DNA of 64,000 nt from Actinokineospora baliensis. GTDB lineage: Bacteria; Actinomycetota; Actinomycetes; Mycobacteriales; Pseudonocardiaceae. Positions 10,862-19,760 of this stretch are shown here, piece by piece; position 1 is the first letter of the stretch, and each line of letters starts with the position of its first letter. A program made the position numbers and the translations under genes. The stretch lies in assembly GCF_016907695.1 (NCBI RefSeq), contig NZ_JAFBCK010000001.1, positions 6,808,001 to 6,872,000 on the forward strand, in the 5' to 3' direction. Under the pieces are notes generated by a model that was not told the origin of the DNA, ran no database searches, and was given only the letters and a program-made list of their open reading frames with translations.

Positions 10862-11328
10862 GCGCGCTTTCCGGCGCGCCGCAACAGGTCGGCCAGGTCG
10901 GGGAAGCGGTCGTCGAGCAGCCCGGCGGCCTCGGTGAGGTCGTCGGCGGTGGCCAGCCTGCGCAGTGCGAGGATGGCGCTGCGGCCGACGTCGACGGGCA
11001 GGTTATCCCTGGTCACGGCCGGTTTGGAGGCGCGGACGTCGTCGAGGGCGCGCTGCAGGGCCTCGCGGCGGCCGGAGGCGACCTCGGGGGTGAGGATCTT
11101 GCGCTCGAGCATGATCAGCCTGGCCAGCACCGCAGGGTTGCCGATCTTGGCCCGGCGCCCGCTCATCACCTGGCTGAGCATCGGGGCGCTGATGCCGAGG
11201 ACATCGGCCAGGTTGGCCTGGGAGACGTCGAAGGCCACCACGAGCCTGCGCACCCGGTCCCCGAGGGGTTCGCCGTACCACTCCCGCTGCAACGCGATGT
11301 TGCGTTGGACGATCTTGTGGTCCTCCAC
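10858..11328 (-). CDS. XRE-type helix-turn-helix DNA-binding protein
   Basis: 156 residues. The HTH lies at about residues 32-60 (VSQANLADVLGISAPMLSQVMSGRRAKIGNP), followed by a long helical C-terminal region with no known ligand pocket. Start GTG 11328 is chosen for its ribosome binding site (GGAGAGG). Upstream open frame belongs to the shadow of ribF. It is coupled by a 4-nt overlap to the RNA phosphodiesterase gene and may regulate this small operon. No operator was identified. Confidence 0.8.
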   Translation of the reverse strand: MEDHKIVQRNIALQREWYGEPLGDRVRRLVVAFDVSQANLADVLGISAPMLSQVMSGRRAKIGNPAVLARLIMLERKILTPEVASGRREALQRALDDVRASKPAVTRDNLPVDVGRSAILALRRLATADDLTEAAGLLDDRFPDLADLLRRAGKRA

Positions 11329-11423
11329 CCGCGCCTCTCCCCTAGTGCCCGACCGGTCCCCCCTGACCTCGGGAGTATCTTGCCGGCCCACCAGTTCGTT
11401 TCGTGGGATAACCACCGCAGGCG

Positions 11424-12359
11424 CTAAGCGAGCAGCTCCCTGGTCAGCGCCACGTCGCGGTGCATCTGCTCGACCAGAGCGGCTGAGCTGGGGAAACGCT
11501 CCATCGCGCGCAGCCGGTCGACGAAGTCGATGGCCACCCGCTGGCCGTAGAAGTCCTCGTCGACGTCGAGCACGAAAGCCTCGACCCGGCGCTCGCGGCC
11601 GGAGAAGGTCGGGTTGGTGCCCACCGACACCGCGGCCACCAGCGGCGGCCTGTTGTGCCCGTTGAGCAGGGTGAACCTGGCCGCGTACACCCCGTCGGCC
11701 GGCACGGCGGCGAAACGCGGGGTGGACAGGTTCGCGGTGGGGAAGCCGAGCTCGTGCCCGCGGCCGTCGCCGCGCACCACGATGCCCTCCAGCCGGTGCT
11801 CCCGGCCGAGGGCGGTGGCCGCGGCCCGCACGTCGCCCGCGTCGATGCAGGAGCGGATGTAGGTGGAGGAGAAGGCGAGTTCCCCGGCGGTCACCAGTTC
11901 CGCGCCCTCGGTGGTGAAGCCGAAGCGCTGGCCGAGGGTGGTGAGCAGCTCGACGGTGCCCGCGGCGCGGTTGCCGAAGGTGAAGTTCTCCCCCACCACG
12001 ACCGCGGCCGCGTGCAGGCGCTCGACCAGGATCTCGTGGACGAACTCGTCCGGGGCCACCTTGGACAGCTCCTGGGTGAACGGCAGCACGCAGAACACGT
12101 CCACGCCCAGTTCCTCGACCAGTTCCGCCTTGCGGCGCAGGGTGGTCAGCTGGGCGGGGTGGCTGCCGGGGCGGACCACCTCGGAGGGGTGCGGGTCGAA
12201 GGTGAGCACGACGCTGGGCAGGTCCCGCTCGGCGGCCAGGGCCACGGCCCGGGAGATCAGTTCCTGGTGTCCTCGGTGGACTCCGTCGAACACGCCGATG
12301 GTCGCCACACAGCGACCCCAGCCCCCGGGTAGGTCCGCAAGACCGCGCCAACGCTGCAC
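11424..12359 (-). CDS. ribF: Bifunctional riboflavin kinase / FAD synthetase
   Basis: 311 residues. The N-terminal FMN adenylyltransferase domain shows TIGVFDGVHRGHQELI (nucleotidyltransferase HxGH) and SSTYIRSCI. The C-terminal riboflavin kinase domain has GRGHELGFPTANL and the catalytic Asn/Glu region. It makes FMN and then FAD from riboflavin. Start GTG 12359 gives normal family length and has TAGGCT (complement of 12367-12372) 7 nt upstream, suggesting leaderless transcription. Confidence 0.95.
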   Translation of the reverse strand: MQRWRGLADLPGGWGRCVATIGVFDGVHRGHQELISRAVALAAERDLPSVVLTFDPHPSEVVRPGSHPAQLTTLRRKAELVEELGVDVFCVLPFTQELSKVAPDEFVHEILVERLHAAAVVVGENFTFGNRAAGTVELLTTLGQRFGFTTEGAELVTAGELAFSSTYIRSCIDAGDVRAAATALGREHRLEGIVVRGDGRGHELGFPTANLSTPRFAAVPADGVYAARFTLLNGHNRPPLVAAVSVGTNPTFSGRERRVEAFVLDVDEDFYGQRVAIDFVDRLRAMERFPSSAALVEQMHRDVALTRELLA

Positions 12360-12450
12360 AACCGCAAGCCTAGTGGGTTGACCCCGGGGGTGCGGCGAGC
12401 CGGGTGTGTGACCGAACTCCCCGTTCGGACGGGTGTGCGGGACCACACGT

Positions 12451-12464
12451 TTAGCTAGGCTAAC
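12451..12464. promoter_or_regulatory. Possible iron-box-like palindrome upstream of MFS gene
   Basis: TTAGC-TAG-GCTAA (12451-12463) is a perfect 5-bp inverted repeat and shares the TAGGCTAAC core of DtxR/IdeR iron boxes (consensus TTAGGTTAGGCTAACCTAA as I recall it). The flanks match poorly. It lies 46 nt before the start of the exporter gene at 12510. Confidence 0.3.
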
Positions 12465-12509
12465 AATCGCGTCGCGACTGCCGCAGCGGACGACGAGAGG
12501 AGCGGGCCG

Positions 12510-13835
12510 TTGCCAACCACCGGGCGCAGGGCACTGGCGATCTGGGCCGCCGCCGCGGCGGTGTACCTGCTGGCGATGTTCCACCGCACCTCGCTCGGGG
12601 TCGCCGGGCTGCAGGCCGCCGACCGCTTCGGGATCACCGCGGCCCAACTCGGCACGTTCACCGTGCTGCAGATCGGGTTGTACGCGGCCATGCAGGTGCC
12701 GACCGGACTGCTGGTCGACCGCTTCGGCCCGCGCAGGGTGCTCACCGCGGCCGCGTTGGGCATGGGCCTGGGGCAGGTGCTGTTCGCCGTCGCCTCCAGC
12801 TACTCGCTGGCCCTGGTCGCGCGCGGCGTGCTCGGCATCAGCGACGCGATGAGCTTCGTGAGCGTCCTGCGGGTCGTCGCCGCGCACTACCCGCCGCGCA
12901 AGTACGCCCTGCTCGCCTCCGTGACCGCGGCGCTCGGGCAGCTGGGGAACCTGCTGGCGACCGTGCCGCTGACGTTCCTGCTGGCCAACGCGGGCTGGAC
13001 GGCGACCTTCGTGATCGCGGGCGCGGCGACGGCGGCGTACTCGCTGGTCGTGCTGCTGCGGGTGCGCGACACCCCCGGCGGCGAGCACGAGCCGAGCCCG
13101 GCGACCGCACTGGCCGATGTGGTCGGTCAGGTCCGGTTGGCGTGGCGGGTGCCGGGGACCCGGCTGGGCTTCTGGGTGCACTTCGCGACGATGTTCTCCC
13201 CCGGCGTGCTGAGCCTGCTGTGGGGCTACCCGTACCTGGTGCAGGGGCAGGGCCTCTCGCCTGCGGCCGCCGGGTCGGTGCTGAGCCTGCTGGTGCTGGT
13301 GTCGATGGTGACGGCACCGCTGATCGGGCAGCTGATGGGCCGGTGGCCGCAGAGCCGGATGCCGATGGTGGGCGGGTTCCTGGCGGTGGCGGTGCTGGTG
13401 TGGGCGGTGCTGCTCGGCTGGCCGGGCGGGGTCGTGCCCGCGCCGGTGGTCGCGGTGGCGTTCGCGATCTTCGCGGTGGGCGGCCCGCTGTCCGGTGTGG
13501 CGTTCGCCCTGGCCCGCGACTACAACCCCCTGCACCGGGTCGGCACCGCCAGCGGCGTCGTCAACGTCGGCGGCTTCACCGCGATCACGGTGTCCGCCCT
13601 CGGCGTCGGCCTGCTCCTCGGCGGCGACACCGCCTCGGCGGGCCCGTCGGCGTTCCGGATGGCGTTCCTCGCGGTGACCACTGTCCTGCTGCTGGGCGCC
13701 TGGCGGACCCTGGTGTGGTGGCGCCGCGCGCGGGCCGCCGTGTTCGCCGCCGAGACCAGGGGCGATGAGGTGCCGGTGCGGATCAGGCGCCGCCCGTGGG
13801 ACATCCCGGCAGAGCAGGAAGCGGCGGCGTCTTAG
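12510..13835 (+). CDS. MFS transporter (12 predicted helices)
   Basis: 441 residues. About twelve hydrophobic segments; the first cytoplasmic loop carries LLVDRFGPRRVL, the MFS motif A (G-x-x-x-D-R-x-G-R-R type). Related to the nitrate/nitrite-porter-like and general drug exporter branches; substrate unknown. Start TTG 12510 is well supported by GAGAGGAG 7 nt upstream. The intact palindrome at 12451-12463 could be an operator. Confidence 0.9.
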   Translation: MPTTGRRALAIWAAAAAVYLLAMFHRTSLGVAGLQAADRFGITAAQLGTFTVLQIGLYAAMQVPTGLLVDRFGPRRVLTAAALGMGLGQVLFAVASSYSLALVARGVLGISDAMSFVSVLRVVAAHYPPRKYALLASVTAALGQLGNLLATVPLTFLLANAGWTATFVIAGAATAAYSLVVLLRVRDTPGGEHEPSPATALADVVGQVRLAWRVPGTRLGFWVHFATMFSPGVLSLLWGYPYLVQGQGLSPAAAGSVLSLLVLVSMVTAPLIGQLMGRWPQSRMPMVGGFLAVAVLVWAVLLGWPGGVVPAPVVAVAFAIFAVGGPLSGVAFALARDYNPLHRVGTASGVVNVGGFTAITVSALGVGLLLGGDTASAGPSAFRMAFLAVTTVLLLGAWRTLVWWRRARAAVFAAETRGDEVPVRIRRRPWDIPAEQEAAAS

Positions 13836-13846
13836 GATTGCCGCTC

Positions 13847-14737
13847 GTGTCTCAGCGTGCAGCAGTCCCCCCCGGCCTCATCGTCGTCGACAAGGCCCCC
13901 GGCATGACCTCCCACGACGTCGTGGCCAGGGTCCGCAGGATCATCGGAACCCGCAAGGTCGGCCACGCGGGCACCCTCGACCCGATGGCCACCGGCGTCC
14001 TCGTGCTCGGCGTGGAACGGGCGACCAAGCTGCTCGGGCACCTGGCGCTCGACCGCAAGACCTACCTGGCCGCCATCCGCCTCGGCGTGGCCACCACCAC
14101 CGACGACGCCGAGGGCGAGGTCCTCGACACCGCCGACCCGGCCGGCGTCACCGACGAGGCCATCGCGGCCGGGATCGCGGCCCTCACCGGCCCGATCCAA
14201 CAGGTCCCGAGCTCGGTCAGCGCGGTCAAGGTCGACGGGAAGCGGGCCTACGCCCGCGTGCGCGCGGGCGAGGAGGTCCACCTGGCGGCCCGCCCGGTCA
14301 CGGTCTTCCGCTTCGACCTGCTGGCCACCACCCGCACCGAGTCCACCCTGGAACTCGACGTCATGGTCGACTGCTCCTCCGGCACCTACGTCCGGGCCCT
14401 GGCCAGAGACCTCGGCACCGCCCTCGGCGTCGGCGGCCACCTCGGCGCCCTCCGCCGAACCACGGTCGGCCCGTTCGACCTGCGCATGGCCCGCACCCTG
14501 GAGGCCCTGGAGGAGGACCCGGCCCTGTCCTTGAACATGGAAGCCGCCGTCTCCGCCGCCTTCCCCCGCCGCGACCTGGACCGCGTCGAAGCCCTGGCCC
14601 TGTCCCACGGCAAGCGCATCCCGGCGGGCGGCATCGAGGGCACCTACGGACTCTTCGACCCGGCAGGCAAAGCCGTCGCCCTGGGGGTCGACGAGGGCAC
14701 GACGGCCAAGGCCCTGGTCGCCCTCAACGTGACGTAG
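13847..14737 (+). CDS. truB: tRNA pseudouridine-55 synthase
   Basis: 296 residues. TruB converts U55 of the T-loop in tRNAs to pseudouridine. The catalytic loop GHAGTLDPMATGVL (about residues 43-56) contains the nucleophilic Asp. GLIVVDKAPGMTSHDVV (motif I) precedes it, and RALARDLG is near residue 183. A PUA-like C-terminal domain follows. Start GTG 13847 has TAGGAT (13833-13838) 8 nt upstream, so a leaderless start inside the end of the MFS region is likely. Confidence 0.96.
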   Translation: MSQRAAVPPGLIVVDKAPGMTSHDVVARVRRIIGTRKVGHAGTLDPMATGVLVLGVERATKLLGHLALDRKTYLAAIRLGVATTTDDAEGEVLDTADPAGVTDEAIAAGIAALTGPIQQVPSSVSAVKVDGKRAYARVRAGEEVHLAARPVTVFRFDLLATTRTESTLELDVMVDCSSGTYVRALARDLGTALGVGGHLGALRRTTVGPFDLRMARTLEALEEDPALSLNMEAAVSAAFPRRDLDRVEALALSHGKRIPAGGIEGTYGLFDPAGKAVALGVDEGTTAKALVALNVT

Positions 14738-14748
14738 CAAGGGGAACT

Positions 14749-15561
14749 GTGACTGAGTACGCGGACCTGAGCCGCTACGAGTACTGGGACTCGGCTGACG
14801 AGGAGTCTCCTCCCGCCAAGACGCTCAACGTGGGGTGGCTCGGAGACGCCTTGCCCTCCGTTCCTGAGGAGCCCGACCCGGTGCTTGTCAGCGCCTTGGT
14901 CCGGCTCGCTCAGTCGCACCGGGTGCGACAGACGCGGGGATCCCACGGTTGTCGGCTTTGCCCAACGCGGGACCGCGGTATCCGCGTGGAGACCGAGGAA
15001 TCGCCGACCGGATCAGTCCACTTGGGATCAGCGGAGATCGAGGTCCGAGGCACGGACGGCACGGTCTACGCGGCACCGACGTTGATCGCGCACTACGTGG
15101 CCGCACACCACTATCGACCCCCGGGTGCTTTCGTGGAAGCCGCGGTCGCGGCGGCGGAGGGAGCGGGGCCGTACCACTCGCTGGTGCCGGGCCCGTTCCC
15201 GGAGATGGGCACCGCGACCGACCGCCATGGCGACGAGCACACCCACGTGGGCTGGCTGACGCCGGGAATGCCGTTCGACACCGCAGCGCCCGACGCTCGC
15301 CTGGTCGATGCCCTGCGCGCACTGTGGACGACGCACTGGAGTTGGCGCAGCGGCGGCACCTACCTGTGCCCGGTGTGCCTCGAGCGCGCCATCCCACCGG
15401 ATCCAGCAGGCTTCGGGATGAGCGCGATCACGCTCCCCCGCGACCGCGGTGCGCCCTTCCACGTGCCCTGGACGATCTTCCACCTCATCGAGGCACACCG
15501 GTACCGGCCACCGGCGGAGTTCACCGCAACCGTGTTCGCGGCTACCGGATCGCTCCGGTGA
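14749..15561 (+). CDS. Uncharacterised protein with an internally duplicated domain
   Basis: 270 residues, GTG 14749 with AAGGGGA upstream, 11 nt after truB. The sequence contains two copies of one domain. Copy 1 has LNVGWLGDALP, HGCRLCP, YAAPTLIAHYVAAHHYRPP and an F-x-E-A end. Copy 2 has THVGWLTPGMP, YLCPVC, HVPWTIFHLIEAHRYRPP and F-T-A-T. Each copy has a C-x2-C pair that could bind zinc. The pattern resembles a widespread actinobacterial family I recall as DUF7919, normally with one copy. Role unknown. Its last 20 nt overlap the convergent MATE gene. Confidence 0.75.
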   Translation: MTEYADLSRYEYWDSADEESPPAKTLNVGWLGDALPSVPEEPDPVLVSALVRLAQSHRVRQTRGSHGCRLCPTRDRGIRVETEESPTGSVHLGSAEIEVRGTDGTVYAAPTLIAHYVAAHHYRPPGAFVEAAVAAAEGAGPYHSLVPGPFPEMGTATDRHGDEHTHVGWLTPGMPFDTAAPDARLVDALRALWTTHWSWRSGGTYLCPVCLERAIPPDPAGFGMSAITLPRDRGAPFHVPWTIFHLIEAHRYRPPAEFTATVFAATGSLR

Positions 15562-16834
15562 CCGCCCAGCGGCCGGTGCGCATGCGGGCCAGCAGGGTGA
15601 TCAGGCGCAGCACGATGAACAGCGTGAGGCCGGTCCAGATCCCGGCCAGTCCCCAGTCGAAGGCTTGGGACAGCCAGATCAGGGGCAGGAAGCCGACCAT
15701 GGCCGAGGCGAGGGTGGCGGTGCGGAGGTAGGCGATGTCGCCCGCGCCGAAGAGGACGCCGTCGAGGGCGAAGACCACGCCTGCCACGGGTTGCATGGCG
15801 ACGAAGAACCACCAGGCGTGGGGGATCTCGGCGAGGACGGCGGGGTCGGTGGTGAACGCGCGTGGGAGCACGTGGGACAGTCCGGCGAACAGGAGTCCCA
15901 GGGCGACGCCGAAGACCAGGCCGTAGCGGGCGAACTGTCCGCTGAGGTCGCGGGCGCGTCGAGCCGCTCCGGCGCCGAGCGCCGCGCCGACCAGCGATTG
16001 CGCCGCGATGGCCAGCGAGTCGAGCACCAGGGCGAGGAACGTCCACAGTTGGAGAACAACCTGGTGCGCGCCCACCGCGCCGACCGAGGTCCTGGCGGCG
16101 ACCGCGGCGGCGGACAGGAAGCAGGCCTGCATCGCCAGGCTGCGCAACACGAAGTCGCGCCCCAGCTTCAGCTGCGCCCAGATCACCCGCGGCCGCGGCG
16201 GTTGCGCGTGTCCCCGCAGCGCGCCGAGGAACAACACCGCGGCCACCGCCTGCCCGATGACGTTGGCCACCGCGGAACCGTCGAGTCCCCAGTCGAGGGC
16301 GTGGACGAACGTCGGGCACAGCACGACCGAGACGCCGTTGCCCGCCAGGACGTACCACAGTGGTCGCCGGGTGTCCTGCACACCGCGCATCCAGCCGTTG
16401 CCCGCCAGGGTGATCAGGACCATCGGCACGCCGAGTAGCGCGATCCGCAGCCACCCCTCGGCGGCCGCGGCCATGTCCCCCGACCCGGCCAACGCCCGCG
16501 CCACCGGCCCGGCCACCGCCTGGCCGACCCCCACCAGCACCAACCCCAGCCCCACCGCCAACCACGTCGCCTGCACCCCCTCGGCGGCGGCCTCGGCCCC
16601 GCGCCCGGCCCCGTGCAGCCGGGCCGCGCGGGCCGTGGTGCCGTAGGACAGGAACGTGAGCTGGGTGGACAGTTGCGCCAGGACGACCGCGCCGATCCCC
16701 AGGGCACCCAGTTGGACACCGCCGAGGTGACCGACGACCGCGGTGTCCACGAGCAGGTAGAGCGGCTCGGCGGCGAGAACGGGCAGGGCGGGCACGGCCA
16801 GTCCGAGGATCTGCCGCAACGAGGCTCGGTCCAC
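15542..16834 (-). CDS. MATE family efflux transporter (DinF-like)
   Basis: 430 residues with twelve hydrophobic segments in two related halves, each opening with a Pro-containing helix (LAVPALPVLAAEPLYLLVDTAVVGHLG; second half KLGRDFVLRSLAMQ). These multidrug/Na+ or H+ antiporters export cationic compounds. In actinobacteria a dinF-like gene follows nrnA after rbfA, as here, although a sugar-binding protein gene now intervenes. Start GTG 16834 has TATCGT (complement of 16842-16847) 7 nt upstream and no ribosome binding site, so leaderless. Confidence 0.92.
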   Translation of the reverse strand: MDRASLRQILGLAVPALPVLAAEPLYLLVDTAVVGHLGGVQLGALGIGAVVLAQLSTQLTFLSYGTTARAARLHGAGRGAEAAAEGVQATWLAVGLGLVLVGVGQAVAGPVARALAGSGDMAAAAEGWLRIALLGVPMVLITLAGNGWMRGVQDTRRPLWYVLAGNGVSVVLCPTFVHALDWGLDGSAVANVIGQAVAAVLFLGALRGHAQPPRPRVIWAQLKLGRDFVLRSLAMQACFLSAAAVAARTSVGAVGAHQVVLQLWTFLALVLDSLAIAAQSLVGAALGAGAARRARDLSGQFARYGLVFGVALGLLFAGLSHVLPRAFTTDPAVLAEIPHAWWFFVAMQPVAGVVFALDGVLFGAGDIAYLRTATLASAMVGFLPLIWLSQAFDWGLAGIWTGLTLFIVLRLITLLARMRTGRWAVTGAIR

Positions 16835-16897
16835 GGCGCTGACGATACGCAGCCGGGTGTCACACCGCCCGGTGATCGCCAGGGGTATCGATCAAGC

Positions 16898-18295
16898 TTA
16901 TTTGGCCGTCTTCCAGAACTTGGCCTGGCGGTCGGCCATGGCGTCGATGAAGTCGGCGGCCGAGATGTCGCCGCGCAGGAGGGTGTCGGTGAGCGGGTAG
17001 AGGACGGTCTCGGCCCAGGCGCCGCCCGCGAGGGCGTTGACGCCGTCGAGGTAGATGGCCTGCTCGGCGCCGGGGTCGGTCAAGCCCGCCTTGATGTCCT
17101 TTTGTGACTCCGGGACGGCGAGGTCGGCGCGCGGGGTCAGGTTGTCCGCGACCGCGGGGACGCCGGAGAGGATGTCCTTGTTGAGCACGTAGGCGATGAA
17201 AGCCTTGGCCGCGCCCGGGTTCTTCGCCTTGGCGGTGATGGCGAACCCGACCGGGATCCGCTCGACGACGGTGTGCGTCGCGGCGGTGGGCTGCGGGAAC
17301 GGGAACGAGGCCAGGCTCAGGGTGCGCCCCTCGCCCTTCTTCTCCAGGTACCGCTTGGACTCGCCGGGCAACCAGCCCGGCATGGACAGGTACGCGGCCT
17401 CGCCGTCGGCCCAGCGCTGCTGCAGGGTCGGGTACTTCGCCGAGTCCCAGCCCGGGGCCAGGTACCGGCCCTTGGCGATCTTCTCGACGAACTCGGCGGC
17501 CTGGTAGAGGCCGACGTCGTTGCGCCACACCTCACCGGTCTTGTCCTGCGCCGCCTTGACCACCCCGCCCGCGCCGAGGAAGCGCAACGCCGCCTGGGTG
17601 AACAGCGACGCGTTCGACACCGGCCGGTCGCCGTCCTGGGCGAGCGCGGCGACACCGGAGGCCTTGGCGTTGTCGAACAACCCGAACAGCTCGTCCGTGG
17701 TCTTCGGCGGGGTCACCAGCCCGGCGACGGCGCGGTCGTACCACCAGGCGGACCCGAACACCACGTACGGTATCTCGAAGATCTTGCCGTCCGGGCCCTT
17801 GTTCTGCGGGAAGTCGTAGGAAGCCGCGGGCAGCACGTCGCGGACCTTCAGCTCCCCCTCGCCGACCTTGTAGTCCAGCACGTCCTCCACCGGCTGGGTG
17901 CCGCCCGCGCTGACCACCGACGCCATGACCTGGCTGACGTCCTGGTCGAACAGGTCGGGCACGGTGCCGGTGTTGAGCGCGGGCGCGACGTTGCGGGTCA
18001 GCAGGTCGCGGCCCAGCCACAGCACGTTGACCTTGACGCCGGTCTTGTCGGTGAAGCAGCGGATCGCCTTGCTCAGCACCTGCCCCTGCGGCTCGTCGGC
18101 GTTCCACATCGACCAGTAGGTGAACTCCTTGTCCCCGTCGGGCCGGATCCCCGCGTCCGGGCAGTCGGAGACCAGGAACGCCTGGGGCCCCTGCGGCGCC
18201 CCGGCGGCCGGGTCCGCCCCGCCTCCGCCGGACCCGCACCCGGTGACCACCAGCGCGCAGGCGAGCACGAGCAGCGTGACCTTGGTCGAGGACAT
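16898..18295 (-). CDS. ABC transporter extracellular solute-binding lipoprotein (orphan)
   Basis: 465 residues. A lipoprotein signal (LLVLACALVVTGCGSGG, lipobox VTGC) is followed by a family 1-type binding fold: FTYWSMWNADEPQG, FTDKTGVKVNVLWLG, EIPYVVFGSAWWYDR, and a late GFAITAKAKNPGAAKAFIAY. It would capture an oligosaccharide or similar solute at the membrane. No permease or ATPase genes lie nearby, so it must share a transporter encoded elsewhere. Start ATG 18295 is preferred (GGTGG upstream); an in-frame GTG exists at 18325. A GntR-type palindrome lies at 18363-18376. Confidence 0.88.
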   Translation of the reverse strand: MSSTKVTLLVLACALVVTGCGSGGGGADPAAGAPQGPQAFLVSDCPDAGIRPDGDKEFTYWSMWNADEPQGQVLSKAIRCFTDKTGVKVNVLWLGRDLLTRNVAPALNTGTVPDLFDQDVSQVMASVVSAGGTQPVEDVLDYKVGEGELKVRDVLPAASYDFPQNKGPDGKIFEIPYVVFGSAWWYDRAVAGLVTPPKTTDELFGLFDNAKASGVAALAQDGDRPVSNASLFTQAALRFLGAGGVVKAAQDKTGEVWRNDVGLYQAAEFVEKIAKGRYLAPGWDSAKYPTLQQRWADGEAAYLSMPGWLPGESKRYLEKKGEGRTLSLASFPFPQPTAATHTVVERIPVGFAITAKAKNPGAAKAFIAYVLNKDILSGVPAVADNLTPRADLAVPESQKDIKAGLTDPGAEQAIYLDGVNALAGGAWAETVLYPLTDTLLRGDISAADFIDAMADRQAKFWKTAK

Positions 18296-18362
18296 CAGCA
18301 CCACCTGATCGAGTCGGCGAACCACCGGCGGCGCACGTCCCGACCCACACGCCCGGCAACGA

Positions 18363-18376
18363 ATGGTTTATACCAT
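18363..18376 (-). promoter_or_regulatory. GntR-type operator overlapping a -10 box
   Basis: ATGGT-TTAT-ACCAT is a perfect 5-bp inverted repeat, 68 nt upstream of the sugar-binding protein start. It matches the TGGT-N4-ACCA form of GntR/HutC-family sites such as the DasR box (TGGTCTAGACCA type). On the minus strand the centre reads TATAAA, a possible -10, so a bound repressor would block the promoter. Confidence 0.5.
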
Positions 18377-18465
18377 CAGGCCATCACGTGACCGGCGGAA
18401 AACGTCGAGAAGTCGCGCTTTCGCCGCGGCCGGGTCACACCGGGTCCCGACCCGGTCACCCAGTG

Positions 18466-18509
18466 GTCCACACCACGGCCGCGACGCCCCCGTGCGCTCC
18501 GGTGTGGAC
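18466..18509 (-). terminator. Hairpin after nrnA
   Basis: GTCCACACC (18466-18474) pairs with GGTGTGGAC (18501-18509), 4 nt after the nrnA stop. A second hairpin further on (CCGGGT 18440-18445 with ACCCGG 18450-18455) may reinforce it. This separates nrnA from the downstream sugar-binding protein gene. Confidence 0.55.
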
Positions 18510-18512
18510 GGC

Positions 18513-19496
18513 TCAGGCGAAGGCGTTCTTGATGAGCACGAGCACGTCCTCGGCCGACCCCTGCGCGGGGAACCCGGCGGCCAGCCGGTGCCCGCCGCCG
18601 CCGAGCGAGGCCGCGACCGCGCGCACGTCGGCCGAGCCCACCGCGCGCAGCGACACCGACCAGCGCCCGGGGGTGAGCTCCTTGGCCACCGCGGCGACCT
18701 CGGCCCCGTCGACCGTGCGGACCAGGTCGACCACGCTGTCGGCGTCCTCGGGGTCGAGGCCGACCAGGTCGGTCAGCGACACCACGGTCACCACCAGCCC
18801 CTGCCCGTCCACCGCGTCCGGTACGAACTGCGCGCGCGCCAGCACCGACGACACCATCCGCAACCAGCCGAACGGGTGCGAGTCCATCAGCTCCCTGGCC
18901 ACCGCGGTCGGGTCGACCCCCGCGGCGATCAGGCGCCCCGCGGTGGCGTGCGTGTCCGGGGTGGCCCGGCGGAACGACCCGGTGTCGCCGATCAGGCCCG
19001 CATACAGGCACGTGGCGATCGCCGGGGTCAGCTCGGCGCCGAGCTCGTCGAGCAGCGCGAGCACCAGCACCACGGTGGCCGGGGCGGTCTCGTCGAGCAC
19101 GTGGTCGGTGCCGAACCGGGTGTTGGCCACGTGGTGGTCCACCACCAGCACCCGACCGCCCGCGGCGGTGGTGGCGGGCACCCGGTCCACCAACTGCCCG
19201 AGCCGCTGCTCACTGGCGCAGTCGAGCGCCACCAGCAGCGAGGGGACGGCGGGAACCTCGGCGGCGGGCACGACCAGCCCGACCGGGTCCAGCCCGCGCA
19301 GCGACCGCGGCACCTCGGCCGGGAACCCGAAGGAGACCCGGACCACCGCCCCGCGCGCGTGCAGCGCCATGCCCAGCGCCAGCGCGCTCCCCAGGGCATC
19401 GGCGTCCGGGCTGACGTGCGCCAGCAGCGTCACATCGGTAGCGGTGCGGAGCAGGTCAGCGGCGGCGGCCAGGTCGGCGGCAAGATCAGTTCCCAC
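18513..19496 (-). CDS. nrnA: DHH/DHHA1 oligoribonuclease / pAp phosphatase
   Basis: 327 residues. The DHH domain shows SPDADALGSALAL (about residues 29-41), a central D in LDCASE and VVDHHVANTRFG; the DHHA1 domain ends with GGGGHRLAAG. NrnA degrades 2-5-mer RNAs left by exonucleases and dephosphorylates 3'-phosphoadenosine 5'-phosphate. Its usual place is directly after rbfA. Here two esterase-like genes separate them. Confidence 0.93.
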   Translation of the reverse strand: MGTDLAADLAAAADLLRTATDVTLLAHVSPDADALGSALALGMALHARGAVVRVSFGFPAEVPRSLRGLDPVGLVVPAAEVPAVPSLLVALDCASEQRLGQLVDRVPATTAAGGRVLVVDHHVANTRFGTDHVLDETAPATVVLVLALLDELGAELTPAIATCLYAGLIGDTGSFRRATPDTHATAGRLIAAGVDPTAVARELMDSHPFGWLRMVSSVLARAQFVPDAVDGQGLVVTVVSLTDLVGLDPEDADSVVDLVRTVDGAEVAAVAKELTPGRWSVSLRAVGSADVRAVAASLGGGGHRLAAGFPAQGSAEDVLVLIKNAFA

Positions 19497-19760
19497 TCCA
19501 CCCAGGGTTCCCGCGCACGGGCACGCTGTCCAGTCGGATCACCAGGCGGGCTCAGGTCAGGACGGCTTCCTGCCGCCCCGGTCACGGGTCTCCTGCGACC
19601 TGGTCACCAGAGCGGCGCCGAGCGATCACCAAGCGCCGCCAGGCCCGCCTTGGATTTCCGTCGCCGAAGACCCCGGGCAGGCCCAAGATCACCACGGGGA
19701 CCCGCCACCCAACCGGGCAACCCGACCGCCGCCCGGTCAGGGCTCTTCTGCCACCGTCGG
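19497..19760. other. Gap between nrnA and esterase-like gene
   Basis: 264 bases. No gene, ribosome binding site or strong hairpin that I can defend. GC-rich with several GATCACC/GGTCACC words. Low-quality open frames only. Confidence 0.4.

Noticed and set aside
13832..14740. 302-codon frame opposite truB
   Set aside because: Complete antisense shadow of a well-identified gene.
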